A stretch of 64,000 nucleotides of DNA from Bacillus nitratireducens (GTDB taxonomy: Bacteria > Bacillota > Bacilli > Bacillales > Bacillaceae_G): contig NZ_MAOC01000007.1 of assembly GCF_001884135.1 (NCBI RefSeq), positions 186,001 to 250,000 of the forward strand, written 5' to 3'. Position numbers and translations under genes: made by a program. The notes below the pieces were generated by a model. It saw only the letters and a list, made by a program, of their open reading frames with translations. It ran no database searches and was not told the origin of the DNA. Below are positions 23,920 through 33,050 of this stretch, piece after piece. How positions within the stretch are numbered: the first letter of the stretch is position 1; every line of letters begins with the position of its first letter.

Positions 23920-24729
23920 TCACTCCTCCTTAAAACCTATGAAACTCAACATTCTCCCCGTCTTACCTTGATCACGACGATGAGAGAAAAATAATTGTTC
24001 TTCACAGCTTGTACAAAGAGATGACATTACAATATGTTCTTCTTTTATGCCTGCTTGTACACATAATATACGATTAACTTCTTTTAAATTAATTGCATAC
24101 TGACCATCAGAAATTACTTTATGAGGAACAGATCCGTTTACTACTTGCTGTGCTGCTGTTAATACACGATCATCAACAACATAACAACATGATCCGATTG
24201 CCGGCCCAATTGCGACATGAATTTCATCACTTGAAACACCTTCTGCATTCCACTTTTGAATCATTTCTTTCGCAATCTCTGTTACAGTCCCTTTCCATCC
24301 AGCATGCGCAAGTCCTATCATATCATGTGATGGTGCATAAAAATAGAGCGGAACACAATCAGCGTAACAAGATGTTAAGAGAACATCTTTGTTCGTCGTA
24401 TAAATGCCATCCGTTTTTGGAATACCGTCTTCATATGAATAAACGCCTTTCCCTTTTTCTTGCAATCCTACTTTCTCAACATGATGGTCATGAACTTGTT
24501 CAGAGCAAATCCATTTTTCTAATGGTTTTTGTAACTTATTCGCTAAAATGCGTCTATTTTCATGAACATTCTCCACGATATCATTCACATGTAATCCTAA
24601 ATTCATCGCATGAAAGGAGCCTGTACTTACTCCACCATCTTTTGTCGTAAATCCAACAGTAATGTTCCCAAGTTCTTTCCACGCTTGTAAATACAGTATA
24701 CCGTCCACATATTTAAATGGTTCTCTCAT
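23920..24729 (-). CDS. pgeF: YlmD/PgeF, purine nucleoside and peptidoglycan-editing hydrolase family
   Basis: 269 residues from ATG 24729, preceded by AAAGGAGC. Polyphenol-oxidase/laccase (DUF152) fold with zinc or copper ligands in SCYADCVPLYF, HAGWKGTV and the N-terminal FHAMNLGLHV. Characterised relatives act as purine nucleoside phosphorylase/adenosine deaminase or remove misplaced serine from wall precursors (recollection), which would suit its division-cluster neighbours. The exact activity here is undecided. Confidence 0.88.
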   Translation of the reverse strand: MREPFKYVDGILYLQAWKELGNITVGFTTKDGGVSTGSFHAMNLGLHVNDIVENVHENRRILANKLQKPLEKWICSEQVHDHHVEKVGLQEKGKGVYSYEDGIPKTDGIYTTNKDVLLTSCYADCVPLYFYAPSHDMIGLAHAGWKGTVTEIAKEMIQKWNAEGVSSDEIHVAIGPAIGSCCYVVDDRVLTAAQQVVNGSVPHKVISDGQYAINLKEVNRILCVQAGIKEEHIVMSSLCTSCEEQLFFSHRRDQGKTGRMLSFIGFKEE

Positions 24730-24758
24730 AAAGCGGCTCCTTTTAATTAAAATAATAT

Positions 24759-24803
24759 AAAAAAGCATGGTACTTCCTGTCTATTTTACCATACTTTTAT
24801 TTT
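24759..24803. terminator. Terminator-like hairpin between ylmC and pgeF
   Basis: AAAAGCATGGTA and TACCATACTTTT pair with one mismatch around an 18-base loop, and T-runs lie on both sides. It may end the ylmC transcript, leaving pgeF to its own promoter. Confidence 0.55.
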
Positions 24804-24846
24804 TTCATAATGACAACTGAAAAAAAAGAGGAATTTGTAATATTCT

Positions 24847-25125
24847 TTAAGAAATTGTCGGTGTTTGTATTGATTCTGTTACAGAATTAATATTATCCAC
24901 TCTCACAAGTATGACATCTTCCCCAATTTTCATAATTTTCTCCCAAGGAATTACAAATTCTACTTCCTTTCCAAATAGTCCAAGCATTCGTGTCTGCTTG
25001 GAAATAATAACTGCCCTAATCTTTCCTGTGTCTATATCAAAATCAATATCTCCAATATTTCCAAGTCTTTTTCCATCTGAAATATTCACAACGTCCTTCA
25101 TTTGAAACTCCGAAATTCTTATCAT
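24847..25125 (-). CDS. ylmC: YlmC/YmxH PRC-barrel sporulation protein
   Basis: 92 residues, a single PRC-barrel domain (MIRISEFQMKDVVNISDGK...LGNIGDIDFD). The YlmC/YmxH family is confined to spore formers and its role is not established. I chose ATG 25125; the ATG two codons earlier lies inside the GAGAGGATG ribosome binding site. It lies between sigG and pgeF as in B. subtilis. Confidence 0.88.
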   Translation of the reverse strand: MIRISEFQMKDVVNISDGKRLGNIGDIDFDIDTGKIRAVIISKQTRMLGLFGKEVEFVIPWEKIMKIGEDVILVRVDNINSVTESIQTPTIS

Positions 25126-25149
25126 ATTCATCCTCTCCCTTATATCATG

Positions 25150-25300
25150 AATTGTAAGTACGCTCTCAAATAAAGTGTAACCTTAATCAGTGGAGATTTT
25201 GTTCCTCCCTACTGACTATTCCCCCATGCTAATCGGACTTTTACGGACCGCAGACTTCCACCTAACGTCTTTACTTCAGCCAAATTTTAAAGTAGATAAA
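25150..25300. repeat. Gap between ylmC and sigG; possible B. cereus-group interspersed element
   Basis: This part of the 25126-25395 gap contains AGTGGAG...CTCCCTACT (imperfect hairpin, 25190-25220) and the string TAATCGGACTTTTACGGACC. These feel familiar as bcr-type intergenic repeats of the B. cereus group, though I cannot verify that. A 66-codon plus-strand frame here lacks a ribosome binding site and is not called. Confidence 0.3.
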
Positions 25301-25390
25301 CAGTATTTAACTTCTACTAATAGAACATCCATTTTATTTTCATTATATGAACCGACCTACTTTACTATGAGCGCAAAATATTACACATAA

Positions 25391-25419
25391 AAAAAGCCCA
25401 CACCATAACTGGTGAGGGC
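25391..25419 (-). terminator. Terminator of sigG
   Basis: On minus, GCCCTCACC AGTTAT GGTGTGGGC (one mismatch) followed by seven U, directly after the sigG stop. Confidence 0.88.
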
Positions 25420-25420
25420 C

Positions 25421-26200
25421 TTATCCTTGAATCGTCTTATTCATTTGCTTAATAGCAGACTTCTCCAAACGTGATACTTGCGCCTGAGAAATCCCAATTT
25501 CTTCGGCAACTTCCATCTGTGTCTTTCCTTGGAAGAAACGTTTTCGAATAATCATTTTCTCACGATCATTTAAACGCTTCATCCCCTCTTTCAACGCTAG
25601 TTCTTCAACCCACTGCTCGTCCTTTTGTTTTTCATCACTTAACTGATCCATAACAAAAATAGGATCTCCCCCATCATTATAAATCGGTTCAAATAGTGAA
25701 ACTGGGTCTTGAATAGCATCTAACGCAAAAACAATTTCTTCATGCGTCACTTCAAGAACTTTTGCAATATCCATTGCTGTCGGTTCTTTCGAATTTTCAG
25801 CAATCAATTTCTCTCTTACTTGTAATGCTTTATACGCAATATCTCGTAACGAGCGAGATACGCGAATTGGATTGTTATCACGCAAATATCTGCGTATTTC
25901 CCCAATAATCATCGGCACAGCATACGTTGAAAATTTTACATTTTGGCCTAAATCAAAATTATCAATGGATTTCATAAGTCCAATGCAGCCAACTTGAAAT
26001 AAATCATCAACATATTCTCCTCTGTTATTAAATCTTTGGATGACGCTCAGTACAAGACGTAAGTTTCCATTCACTAATTTCTCTCTTGCGCTTATCTCTC
26101 CACTTTGCATTTCACGAAATAATTTACGCATCTCTTCATTTTTTAGTACTGGAAGTTTAGCTGTATCAACACCGCAAATTTCTACTTTGTTTCTCGTCAA
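25421..26200 (-). CDS. sigG: RNA polymerase sigma-G, late forespore sigma factor
   Basis: 259 residues from TTG 26200, whose ribosome binding site GGAGGGA and first residues MTRNKVEICGVDT match known SigG. Longer in-frame extensions to 26362 have no support. Region 2 contains YVDDLFQVGCIGLMKSIDNF and NVKFSTYAVPMI; region 4 contains the helix-turn-helix near EIGISQAQVSRLEK. It directs late forespore genes (ssp, ger, spoVA) after engulfment. It has its own SigF/SigG-type promoter, and a terminator separates it from sigE. Confidence 0.97.
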   Translation of the reverse strand: MTRNKVEICGVDTAKLPVLKNEEMRKLFREMQSGEISAREKLVNGNLRLVLSVIQRFNNRGEYVDDLFQVGCIGLMKSIDNFDLGQNVKFSTYAVPMIIGEIRRYLRDNNPIRVSRSLRDIAYKALQVREKLIAENSKEPTAMDIAKVLEVTHEEIVFALDAIQDPVSLFEPIYNDGGDPIFVMDQLSDEKQKDEQWVEELALKEGMKRLNDREKMIIRKRFFQGKTQMEVAEEIGISQAQVSRLEKSAIKQMNKTIQG

Positions 26201-26236
26201 AGTGTTCCCTCCTATCGGGAGTTGCTGTACAGTGTA

Positions 26237-26265
26237 AAGTATTTCCTTTGAAGGGGATTTTATGC
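26237..26265 (-). promoter_or_regulatory. Forespore (SigF/SigG-type) promoter of sigG
   Basis: On minus, GCATA (26265-26261) matches the -35 and GGAAATACTT (26246-26237) matches the -10 consensus GGNNANANTW, with 14 bp between. The start near 26230 gives a leader of about 30 bases to the TTG. Confidence 0.55.
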
Positions 26266-26311
26266 ATGTGGTTTTTCCGTCATTTTTCACAAACATCATA
26301 TTTCCTAATGC

Positions 26312-26358
26312 ACAAAAAAAAGAATAAGACCAGTCTAAATACCGACTGGTCTTATTCT
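26312..26358 (-). terminator. Terminator of spoIIGA-sigE
   Basis: A perfect 15-bp stem AGAATAAGACCAGTC/GACTGGTCTTATTCT with a long U-run on minus begins one base after the sigE stop. It insulates sigG from the SigA/Spo0A-driven spoIIG transcript. Confidence 0.9.
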
Positions 26359-27078
26359 TCACACCATTTTATTAAATTCTTTTCGTAATCTTTTTATAAT
26401 TCTTTTTTCCAAACGAGAAATATAAGACTGTGAAATTCCAAGCATATCAGCCACATCTTTTTGTGTCTTCTCTTCGCCACCAGCGAGTCCAAACCGAAGC
26501 TCCATAATTTGTTTTTCACGATCATTTAATTGATGCAATGCTTTCATTAAAAGATGACGATCTACTGTAGCTTCTAAATCTTTTGTAATAATGTCATCAT
26601 CTGTACCTAAAACATCTGATAATAACAGTTCATTTCCGTCCCAATCAATGTTAAGAGGTTCATCAAAAGAAACTTCCGAACGATTTTTATTATTTCGACG
26701 CAAATGCATTAAAATCTCATTTTCTATACAACGAGATGCATATGTTGCTAATTTAATTTTCTTTTCTGGATTAAATGTATTCACTGCTTTTATAAGACCA
26801 ATTGTTCCTATACTAATTAAATCCTCAATGTTTATCCCTGTATTTTCAAACTTTCTTGCTATATATACAACAAGCCGTAAGTTACGTTCAATAAGCAGTG
26901 ACCGCGCAGCTTGATCTCCCTTTGGTAATTTATTCAAAAGAACTTCCTCTTCTTCTTTCGTTAACGGTGGTGGCAACGCTTCACTTCCACCAATATAATA
27001 AATTTCATCGGTCTTAATTCCTAATTTCAGCAATACTTTATACCAAAGGTATACCAAATAAAATTTTAATTTCATCAT
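26359..27078 (-). CDS. sigE: RNA polymerase pro-sigma-E, early mother-cell sigma factor
   Basis: 239 residues, same length as B. subtilis. The N-terminal pro-sequence ([20 protein letters not shown]) is amphipathic and holds the precursor at the membrane; SpoIIGA cleaves near [10 protein letters not shown] (about 27-29). Region 2 has [14 protein letters not shown], and region 4.2 has [14 protein letters not shown]. It activates mother-cell genes after asymmetric septation. Transcribed with spoIIGA from the 22-bp-spaced promoter. Confidence 0.98.
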
Positions 27079-27097
27079 ATTATCCCGCCTCTCATAA

Positions 27098-28015
27098 TTA
27101 AGCTATTACCATCTTTTGCGAAATCAACATTTTCGGATGTACAATGCATTGATACTCTCCATTGCTAGATAATTGTTGTGTATTTAATCCAATCAATACT
27201 TTATTTACAACAATCGAACTACCTTCATGATAAACTTGCACACAATCTGGCTTAATTGCCCATAAAAATTGATTCTCTACTCCTACTGCTCGGAAAGGAA
27301 TTAAACGCAGTTTCGTCGCCCATCCGGAATCATTTTCTGGTATTTGAGGAATTTCTGTTTTGGAATAAATTTGTTCTGTTAACCAAACTGGCAAACAATG
27401 CTCTAATGATGAAATATGCATAATCATAACGGGTGTTTTTGTTAACGGATCATACAGTTGGTTCCCACTATCAATTAGACCTGCTAGTTCTAATTCCTCT
27501 CCAACTAATTGAATTTTCACTTTCACGATTTGATCATAGTGTATCTTTGTGACTTCTACGCTTTCTATACGCTTTTTAGAAAAGTAATAAATCAATGGAA
27601 AACCAAAAATCACAAACAACCAACTAATTGGATCACCGTAAGAAACTGATTTAGATTGAACTAATCCATTTACCATTTCGTTCGTTTGCAAAAAGAAATG
27701 CGTTCCAATTAATCCTCCACCAACCATAAAGGTTACAAAATAAAAAGTAAAAACAGTTTGTGCATAATTTCTAAATGTTGAAAACCCAAATGCTGTATAC
27801 ACAATAAGTAACGAGTACAACAGTTTCATAATTGGATGTGTCATCATAGAAGCAAAAGGAGTAAAGGCGAAAATAACAATAGTTGAACCTATAAATGCTC
27901 CTAACACAAGCCTCCATCTTTTGATTCTCTTTTTTAACACGGTAGCTGTTAATAAAAGTAAAAGAAAATCAATGCAGGCGTTTAACAACCAAACAATGTC
28001 GGCGTAAACAACCAA
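27098..28015 (-). CDS. spoIIGA: SpoIIGA, pro-SigE processing protease
   Basis: 305 residues from TTG 28015 ([12 protein letters not shown]), with AGAGGTGA six bases upstream. Five or so membrane helices fill residues 5-150. The C-terminal half is an aspartic-protease-like domain with catalytic motif [16 protein letters not shown] (near 175-190, DSG). Activated by SpoIIR from the forespore, it cleaves pro-SigE at the septum. First gene of the spoIIG operon. Confidence 0.95.
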
Positions 28016-28045
28016 ACAATTCACCTCTTTTTTTAAGTTGAGACT

Positions 28046-28079
28046 AGTATAATGCATATCCAATAGGAAAGTGTGTCAA
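28046..28079 (-). promoter_or_regulatory. spoIIG promoter (SigA, Spo0A-activated)
   Basis: On minus TTGACA (28079-28074) and TATACT (28051-28046) are separated by 22 bp, the unusual spacing known for spoIIG, which needs Spo0A. Two partial 0A boxes (ACCGACAG and TGTCTAGAA) lie upstream at about 28105-28135. Confidence 0.85.
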
Positions 28080-28251
28080 TTGGTGGAGGGGTTTTTTTGT
28101 TATTTTGTGATTTCTAGACATAATCTGTCGGTAAAAAATAAAAGTGTATTTTTCATAGAATAATATGAATTTCTTACTTATATACATAATAATTGAATTA
28201 TATGTAAGCAAATTTGCATCCTCTTTCTCACAACTTCATCTACAAATAAAA

Positions 28252-28277
28252 AAAAGACCTGCTAAGCAGATCTTTTT
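28252..28277. terminator. Second hairpin downstream of ftsZ
   Basis: AAAAAGA CTGC TAA GCAG TCTTTTT (C-A mismatch inside) with U-runs on both sides, about 40 bases beyond the main ftsZ terminator. It separates ftsZ from the divergently regulated spoIIG promoter. The rest of the gap 28140-28250 shows nothing else. Confidence 0.6.
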
Positions 28278-28289
28278 CATTCCAATAAC

Positions 28290-28317
28290 AAAAAAGGAGC
28301 ATGAAAGCTCCTTTTCT
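28290..28317 (-). terminator. Terminator of ftsAZ
   Basis: AAAAGGAGC ATGAAA GCTCCTTTT (perfect 9-bp stem) with a six-U run on minus, two bases after the ftsZ stop. Confidence 0.88.
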
Positions 28318-28318
28318 T

Positions 28319-29473
28319 TTATCGTCTACGACGGTTACGTAAGAATGCTGGAATATCGATGTCATCTGAATCTGTATGACGATCATGCACAACCGGCTCT
28401 TCACGTTTCATTTCACGCTTAACTTCACGTTGTTTTGTAGGTTGAGCTACTGGTTGTTGTTGCTGTTGCGTATGATTCGCAGTCGGACGAATAATTGGTT
28501 TTGGCGGCTGCGTCGCAGCACTATCATCAAAACCAGTTGCAATTACAGTGACAACAATATCATCTTTTAATCCTTCATTAATAACAGAACCGAAGATCAT
28601 ATTTACTTCTGGATCTGAAGCTGAAGCTACAATGTCTGCTGCTTCTTGTACTTCATATAAGCTTAGGTTCGCGCCGCCCGTAATGTTCATAATAACACCT
28701 TGAGCTCCATCAATAGATGTTTCTAGTAATGGACTAGAAATAGCTTTCTTCGCAGCTTCAGCAGCACGATTTTCACCATTACCAGAACCAATACCCATTA
28801 AAGCAGAACCTCTATTAGACATAATTGTCTTTACGTCTGCAAAGTCTAAGTTAATTAAACCTGGTGTTGCAATTAAATCAGAAATACCTTGAACACCTTG
28901 GCGTAATACGTTATCAGCTTCACGGAATGCTTCTAACATCGGCGTATTTTTATCAACAATCTCTAATAAGCGATCGTTTGGAATTACAATAAGTGTATCT
29001 ACATTTTCTTTAAATGCCGCAATACCAGATGCAGCTTGCGTCGCACGCTTACGTCCTTCAAATGTAAATGGACGTGTTACAACACCAACTGTTAACGCAC
29101 CTAATTCTTTTGCAACTTGAGCAACAACTGGAGCTGCACCAGTTCCAGTTCCGCCACCCATACCAGCAGTTACGAATACCATATCTGCACCACGAAGTGC
29201 TTCTTGGATCTGTTCTTTACTTTCTTCTGCCGCTTTTTTCCCTACTTCAGGGTTTGCGCCTGCACCAAGTCCACGCGTTAATTTTCCACCAATTTGCATT
29301 TTTGTTTCAGCTTTTGATAGATTTAATGCTTGTGCATCAGTATTCACAGCGATAAAGTCTACACCTTGTACACCGTGTTCAATCATACGGTTTACAGCAT
29401 TGTTTCCGCCGCCGCCGACACCGATAACTTTTATATTCGCTAATTGATCTTGAGTAGTATCAAACTCTAACAT
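28319..29473 (-). CDS. ftsZ: Tubulin-like cell-division GTPase FtsZ
   Basis: 384 residues. Polymerises into the Z ring. GTP-binding [10 protein letters not shown] signature near 107-116, synergy-loop [13 protein letters not shown] near 208-220, variable Gln/Pro/Lys linker (about 320-365), and the conserved C-terminal peptide [15 protein letters not shown] that binds FtsA, SepF and EzrA. Cotranscribed with ftsA 39 bases upstream. Confidence 0.98.
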   Translation of the reverse strand: MLEFDTTQDQLANIKVIGVGGGGNNAVNRMIEHGVQGVDFIAVNTDAQALNLSKAETKMQIGGKLTRGLGAGANPEVGKKAAEESKEQIQEALRGADMVFVTAGMGGGTGTGAAPVVAQVAKELGALTVGVVTRPFTFEGRKRATQAASGIAAFKENVDTLIVIPNDRLLEIVDKNTPMLEAFREADNVLRQGVQGISDLIATPGLINLDFADVKTIMSNRGSALMGIGSGNGENRAAEAAKKAISSPLLETSIDGAQGVIMNITGGANLSLYEVQEAADIVASASDPEVNMIFGSVINEGLKDDIVVTVIATGFDDSAATQPPKPIIRPTANHTQQQQQPVAQPTKQREVKREMKREEPVVHDRHTDSDDIDIPAFLRNRRRR

Positions 29474-29512
29474 GTCGAAATCCCCCTAGAACCTCATTTT
29501 TCGTGTCCAATT

Positions 29513-30814
29513 TTAATCCCATAAATAACGGAATGCACGTTTTACTTTTGACATCATACGGTCATCATTTTGATTATTATTGTTTTGATTACGAGTTTTT
29601 TGTTTCGCAGGTTGCTGTTGTACCGGCATTGGTGCTGGTACTGATTCAAAATGCTCTTGCTTTTCCTGCACGTTTTTCCCACGTAATTTAGCTTTTTGAT
29701 ATGAGTGTTTAATTAAACCTACTCCAATTGTATATTGTGGCTCACGCACACCAATATAATCAGGAGTTGCTATACGAACATTTTCATGTAAGATATCATA
29801 TGCAAGATCAAGAACACCTGGCATAGAAGCAATTCCGCCAGTTAATACATAGCCAGAAGCAACTTGCTTTATTCCTAACTTATGCACTTCATCTTGAACA
29901 AACATTAAAATTTCCTCTACACGAGCCTCGATAATATCCGATAATTCCAATTGTGAATACTGTTCTGTCTGGTCGCTTCCCATAATAGGAACCGTAAACA
30001 TTTCTTCTTCAGATGCTGTATCATAAAAAGCATGTCCATATTTCAACTTAATTTGATCTGCATTTTCAGTTGAAGTTTTCAACCCAATCGCAATATCCTT
30101 CGTTATATGGTCTCCACCTAATGGCAATACGCTCGTTGTTTGTAACTCTCCATCTTTAAAAATAGATAAAGTTGTAGAGCCTCCCCCAATATCAACAAGG
30201 GCCACTCCTCTATTTTTTTCATCTGAAGATATAGCAACTGTTGCAGCCGCTAAAGGTTGAAGACAAATATCAACAATTTCAAGACCTGCTTTTTCTACAC
30301 AACGAAGTAGGTTATGTAGTAAAGTTCTCGAGCCTGTAATAAGTGTACCTTCCATTTCTAACCTTACACCGATCATCCCGCGTGGATCGTTAATCTCGTC
30401 AAGACCGTCTACAATGAACTGTCGAGGTACCACATCAATAAATTCACGTTCAGGAGCAATTGACACAACTTGTGCTGCATCTAGAACGCGTAAGACATCT
30501 TCATTTCCGATTTCACGATCTTCATTTGAAACAGCGACTACTCCATGACAAGGAAGTAGCTGTACCTGGTTTGCATTGACACCCACTACAACTTGCTCAA
30601 TGTGGATTCCCACCATGCGCTCAGCTTGTTCAATTGCTTTTTTAATTGATCGAACAGTCTCATCTATATCGACTATCGATCCCTTCTTTAAACCATTTGA
30701 TTTTACATTTCCAACACCAATTATGTTTAAGCTGTCATTAACCATTTCACCAATGATGACTTTAACATTGGATGTACCGATGTCAAGACTAACATATATT
30801 TCATTGCTGTTCAT
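29513..30814 (-). CDS. ftsA: Actin-like cell-division protein FtsA
   Basis: 433 residues. Actin/hsp70-fold ATPase (SLDIGTSNVKVIIGEM at the N-terminus, VDIGGGSTTLSIFKDG near 205-220, TGGIASMPGV near 330) with a C-terminal amphipathic membrane helix (SKVKRAFRYLWD). It anchors FtsZ to the membrane and recruits later division proteins. A Gln/Pro/Asn-rich linker precedes the helix. Starts after GGAGGTGCC. Confidence 0.97.
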   Translation of the reverse strand: MNSNEIYVSLDIGTSNVKVIIGEMVNDSLNIIGVGNVKSNGLKKGSIVDIDETVRSIKKAIEQAERMVGIHIEQVVVGVNANQVQLLPCHGVVAVSNEDREIGNEDVLRVLDAAQVVSIAPEREFIDVVPRQFIVDGLDEINDPRGMIGVRLEMEGTLITGSRTLLHNLLRCVEKAGLEIVDICLQPLAAATVAISSDEKNRGVALVDIGGGSTTLSIFKDGELQTTSVLPLGGDHITKDIAIGLKTSTENADQIKLKYGHAFYDTASEEEMFTVPIMGSDQTEQYSQLELSDIIEARVEEILMFVQDEVHKLGIKQVASGYVLTGGIASMPGVLDLAYDILHENVRIATPDYIGVREPQYTIGVGLIKHSYQKAKLRGKNVQEKQEHFESVPAPMPVQQQPAKQKTRNQNNNNQNDDRMMSKVKRAFRYLWD

Positions 30815-31214
30815 TCTTTGGCACCTCCTTCTTTATTTATACCATACAACTCAATATATGGAACAACAATCGCAACTTTACTATTTATAAGAAAAATATT
30901 CAACGTCTTTATACGTTTCCCTTTTTTAACCCTATATTTTTCTTATTTTTATTTAACATTCATTTAAGAATATCGCAGTAAACTGTGAATAACTGCTTAT
31001 CTTGAAATAATTCTATTTCAAGTGTAAAGATTACCGCCAAGTATAAGTCTACACTAAGATGTACTCATAGAAAAGTGAAACTTGTACCAATCCTAGTATG
31101 AATCTAATAATTTTTACATATTTTTCATCAAATTAAGCATTCTTGCAAATTAGCATTCATATAAAAGAACATTTGTTTCGTTTTATACGTAATAACGCAG
31201 TGAAAACTATCATT
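30815..31214. other. 400-bp gap between divIB and ftsA with a palindrome and a DnaA-box-like site
   Basis: No gene is seen; B. subtilis has ylxW, ylxX and sbp here. Noted: perfect palindrome CTTGAAATA ATTC TATTTCAAG at 31001-31022; TTATTCACA on minus (30992-30984), one base from the DnaA box; and a weak SigA-like pair TTGAAT-17-TAAAGT on minus (about 30902-30874) that could serve ftsAZ. Confidence 0.5.
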
Positions 31215-31985
31215 CTATTCTTTCTTTTCTTCAGCACCTAGTTCCTTCGTATAAGCCCCCACTTCTAAGTCAATTAACACCTTCTTACCAGGTTCAATTG
31301 TTTTTATAATAAGTGGATAAGCTTCCATTCGCTTCGCAAAATTTTGAATAGTAGTGCTCACTTCATATCCTTCATTCATATATAAAGTAAGATGATCTTC
31401 ATTTGCGTTCGTTGGTGTATAACGAATTTCAGAAATAGACCTTAAAATAGTCGGCGTTAATTTTTCTAGTTCTGCAATTAACTCCTTCATTTTTTCCTCT
31501 TTAAACGGTTCAAAAATTGGTGCTGCAACTGGAAGTTTCCCATTCGGAAGTACATCTAGTGTTTTCCCATTTTCTAATAACGGTTGTAATTTTCCATCTT
31601 TGTTTATATAGCCGATGGTTAAATATTCTTCTATATGAACATCAATTTTGTTTGGGAAACGCTTTTTTACATTTACCGCTTTAATTTCTTTTCGTTTCGT
31701 TAAGTTTTCTTCTGCTTTATGTGCTGTTACTCGGAAATAACTCGTGTCATATGTCACACCTGATTCCTTCATAACTTGTTCATCTGTCATATAATGATTT
31801 CCAAACACACTTATCTTTTTTATATTACTAAGTGGAGACCGAAAGTAAATTAAAAAGAGTACTAATAAAAATAAAATCGATATGTATAAAATTAACCGAT
31901 GATTAACAGGTTTTTTATCCTTTTTCTTTTGATTCTTTAGCTTTGGTACACGATCTTGTAGTTTAATCACTTTACTATTTTTCAT
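31215..31985 (-). CDS. divIB: Cell-division protein DivIB (FtsQ)
   Basis: 256 residues. Basic cytosolic N-terminus (to about 28), a single transmembrane helix (about 30-48), then an extracellular POTRA domain (ISVFGNHYMTDEQVMKESG, about 55-125) and beta domain. It forms a complex with FtsL and DivIC that activates septal peptidoglycan synthesis. Follows murB by about 100 bases, with a terminator between. Confidence 0.95.
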   Translation of the reverse strand: MKNSKVIKLQDRVPKLKNQKKKDKKPVNHRLILYISILFLLVLFLIYFRSPLSNIKKISVFGNHYMTDEQVMKESGVTYDTSYFRVTAHKAEENLTKRKEIKAVNVKKRFPNKIDVHIEEYLTIGYINKDGKLQPLLENGKTLDVLPNGKLPVAAPIFEPFKEEKMKELIAELEKLTPTILRSISEIRYTPTNANEDHLTLYMNEGYEVSTTIQNFAKRMEAYPLIIKTIEPGKKVLIDLEVGAYTKELGAEEKKE

Positions 31986-32004
31986 GTACGATCCCCCTAT
32001 GTAA

Positions 32005-32034
32005 CATAAAAAACGGCATGTTCCTCATGCCGTT
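32005..32034 (-). terminator. Terminator after murB
   Basis: AACGGCATG and CATGCCGTT with a five-base loop; on minus a six-U run follows. It implies divIB has at least partly independent transcription. Confidence 0.8.
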
Positions 32035-32083
32035 CTTATCTTCTTATTATAACATAAATGATAATGAGCGGAACGAATAACCG

Positions 32084-32989
32084 TTATCTTCCAATTATTT
32101 CTACTTCGGTATGCATATCAACACCAAATTTATCCTTAATTGTACGCTTTATCAACGCAATCAAGTCTAATACATCTTGCGCTGAGGCCACACCAGTATT
32201 AACAATAAAATTCCCATGCATTTCAGAAATTTGAGCTCCACCAATTGTATAACCACGAAGCCCTGCTTTTTCTATTAAATCTCCTGCAAAATATGGGACT
32301 GGATTTCGAAATATACTTCCTGCACAAGGATGATTCCAAGGCTGCGTTTCACGGCGATAATCTTTATTCTTTTGCATGCTTCTTACAATTTCCTTGCGTT
32401 CGCCTACCTCCAATTGGAATTCAGCTTCCAAAACAATACCAGGACGTTTCGTTTGCAATACAGATGTACGATAAGAAAAACCCATTTCGGTATTCGTCAA
32501 CCAATTAATTGTTCCATTTTCAAACAAAATACGAGCTTTCGTCAGTACACTCGATATGTCGGACTTATGAGCGCCTGCATTCATATACACTGCACCACCG
32601 ACACTTCCTGGAATACCACTTGCAAATTCCAAGCCAGCTAATCCCTGTCGACTAAGTAAAGTTGACAATTTAATAAGGGGATAGCCAGCACCAACTCTTA
32701 CTTTATGTTTTTCGACTTCTAAGTGGTCTAATCCTTCTCCTAAACGAATAACCACACCTTCTATACCTAGATCAGATACAAGAAGATTTGAACCACGACC
32801 AATTACAGTCCACCCTGCCTTGTACTTCTTTACTAACTTTAGCGTTTTCTCAATATCAGCAACATGCTTTGGCACAATTAAAATATCAGCTGGTCCACCT
32901 ATTTTCATAGTCGTGTAACGCGCTAACGGTTCATTAACTAACACGCGACCAACATTTGCTTCTAAAAGCTCTTTTACTAATTGTTCCAT
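32084..32989 (-). CDS. murB: UDP-N-acetylenolpyruvoylglucosamine reductase
   Basis: 301 residues, type II MurB lacking the extra C-terminal loop. Reduces enolpyruvyl-UDP-GlcNAc to UDP-MurNAc with NADPH and FAD. FAD-binding [15 protein letters not shown] near 27-41 and [12 protein letters not shown] near 61-72; catalytic Ser and Glu in [12 protein letters not shown] and [11 protein letters not shown] 32989 follows GGGAGATTGTCT; an in-frame TTG two codons earlier is rejected. Confidence 0.96.
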   Translation of the reverse strand: MEQLVKELLEANVGRVLVNEPLARYTTMKIGGPADILIVPKHVADIEKTLKLVKKYKAGWTVIGRGSNLLVSDLGIEGVVIRLGEGLDHLEVEKHKVRVGAGYPLIKLSTLLSRQGLAGLEFASGIPGSVGGAVYMNAGAHKSDISSVLTKARILFENGTINWLTNTEMGFSYRTSVLQTKRPGIVLEAEFQLEVGERKEIVRSMQKNKDYRRETQPWNHPCAGSIFRNPVPYFAGDLIEKAGLRGYTIGGAQISEMHGNFIVNTGVASAQDVLDLIALIKRTIKDKFGVDMHTEVEIIGR

Positions 32990-33050
32990 AGACAATCTCC
33001 CCCATATTAAGTCTCCTTATTACAGTAATATGCAGGGCGTTCACCTAATG

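Noticed and set aside
24093-24650. 185-codon plus-strand frame, His/Leu-rich
   Set aside because: Antisense shadow of pgeF; the biased composition is typical of the opposite strand of an AT-rich gene.
25190-25390. 66-codon plus-strand frame between ylmC and sigG
   Set aside because: No ribosome binding site, no recognisable protein features, and it overlaps a suspected non-coding repeat and the sigG terminator.
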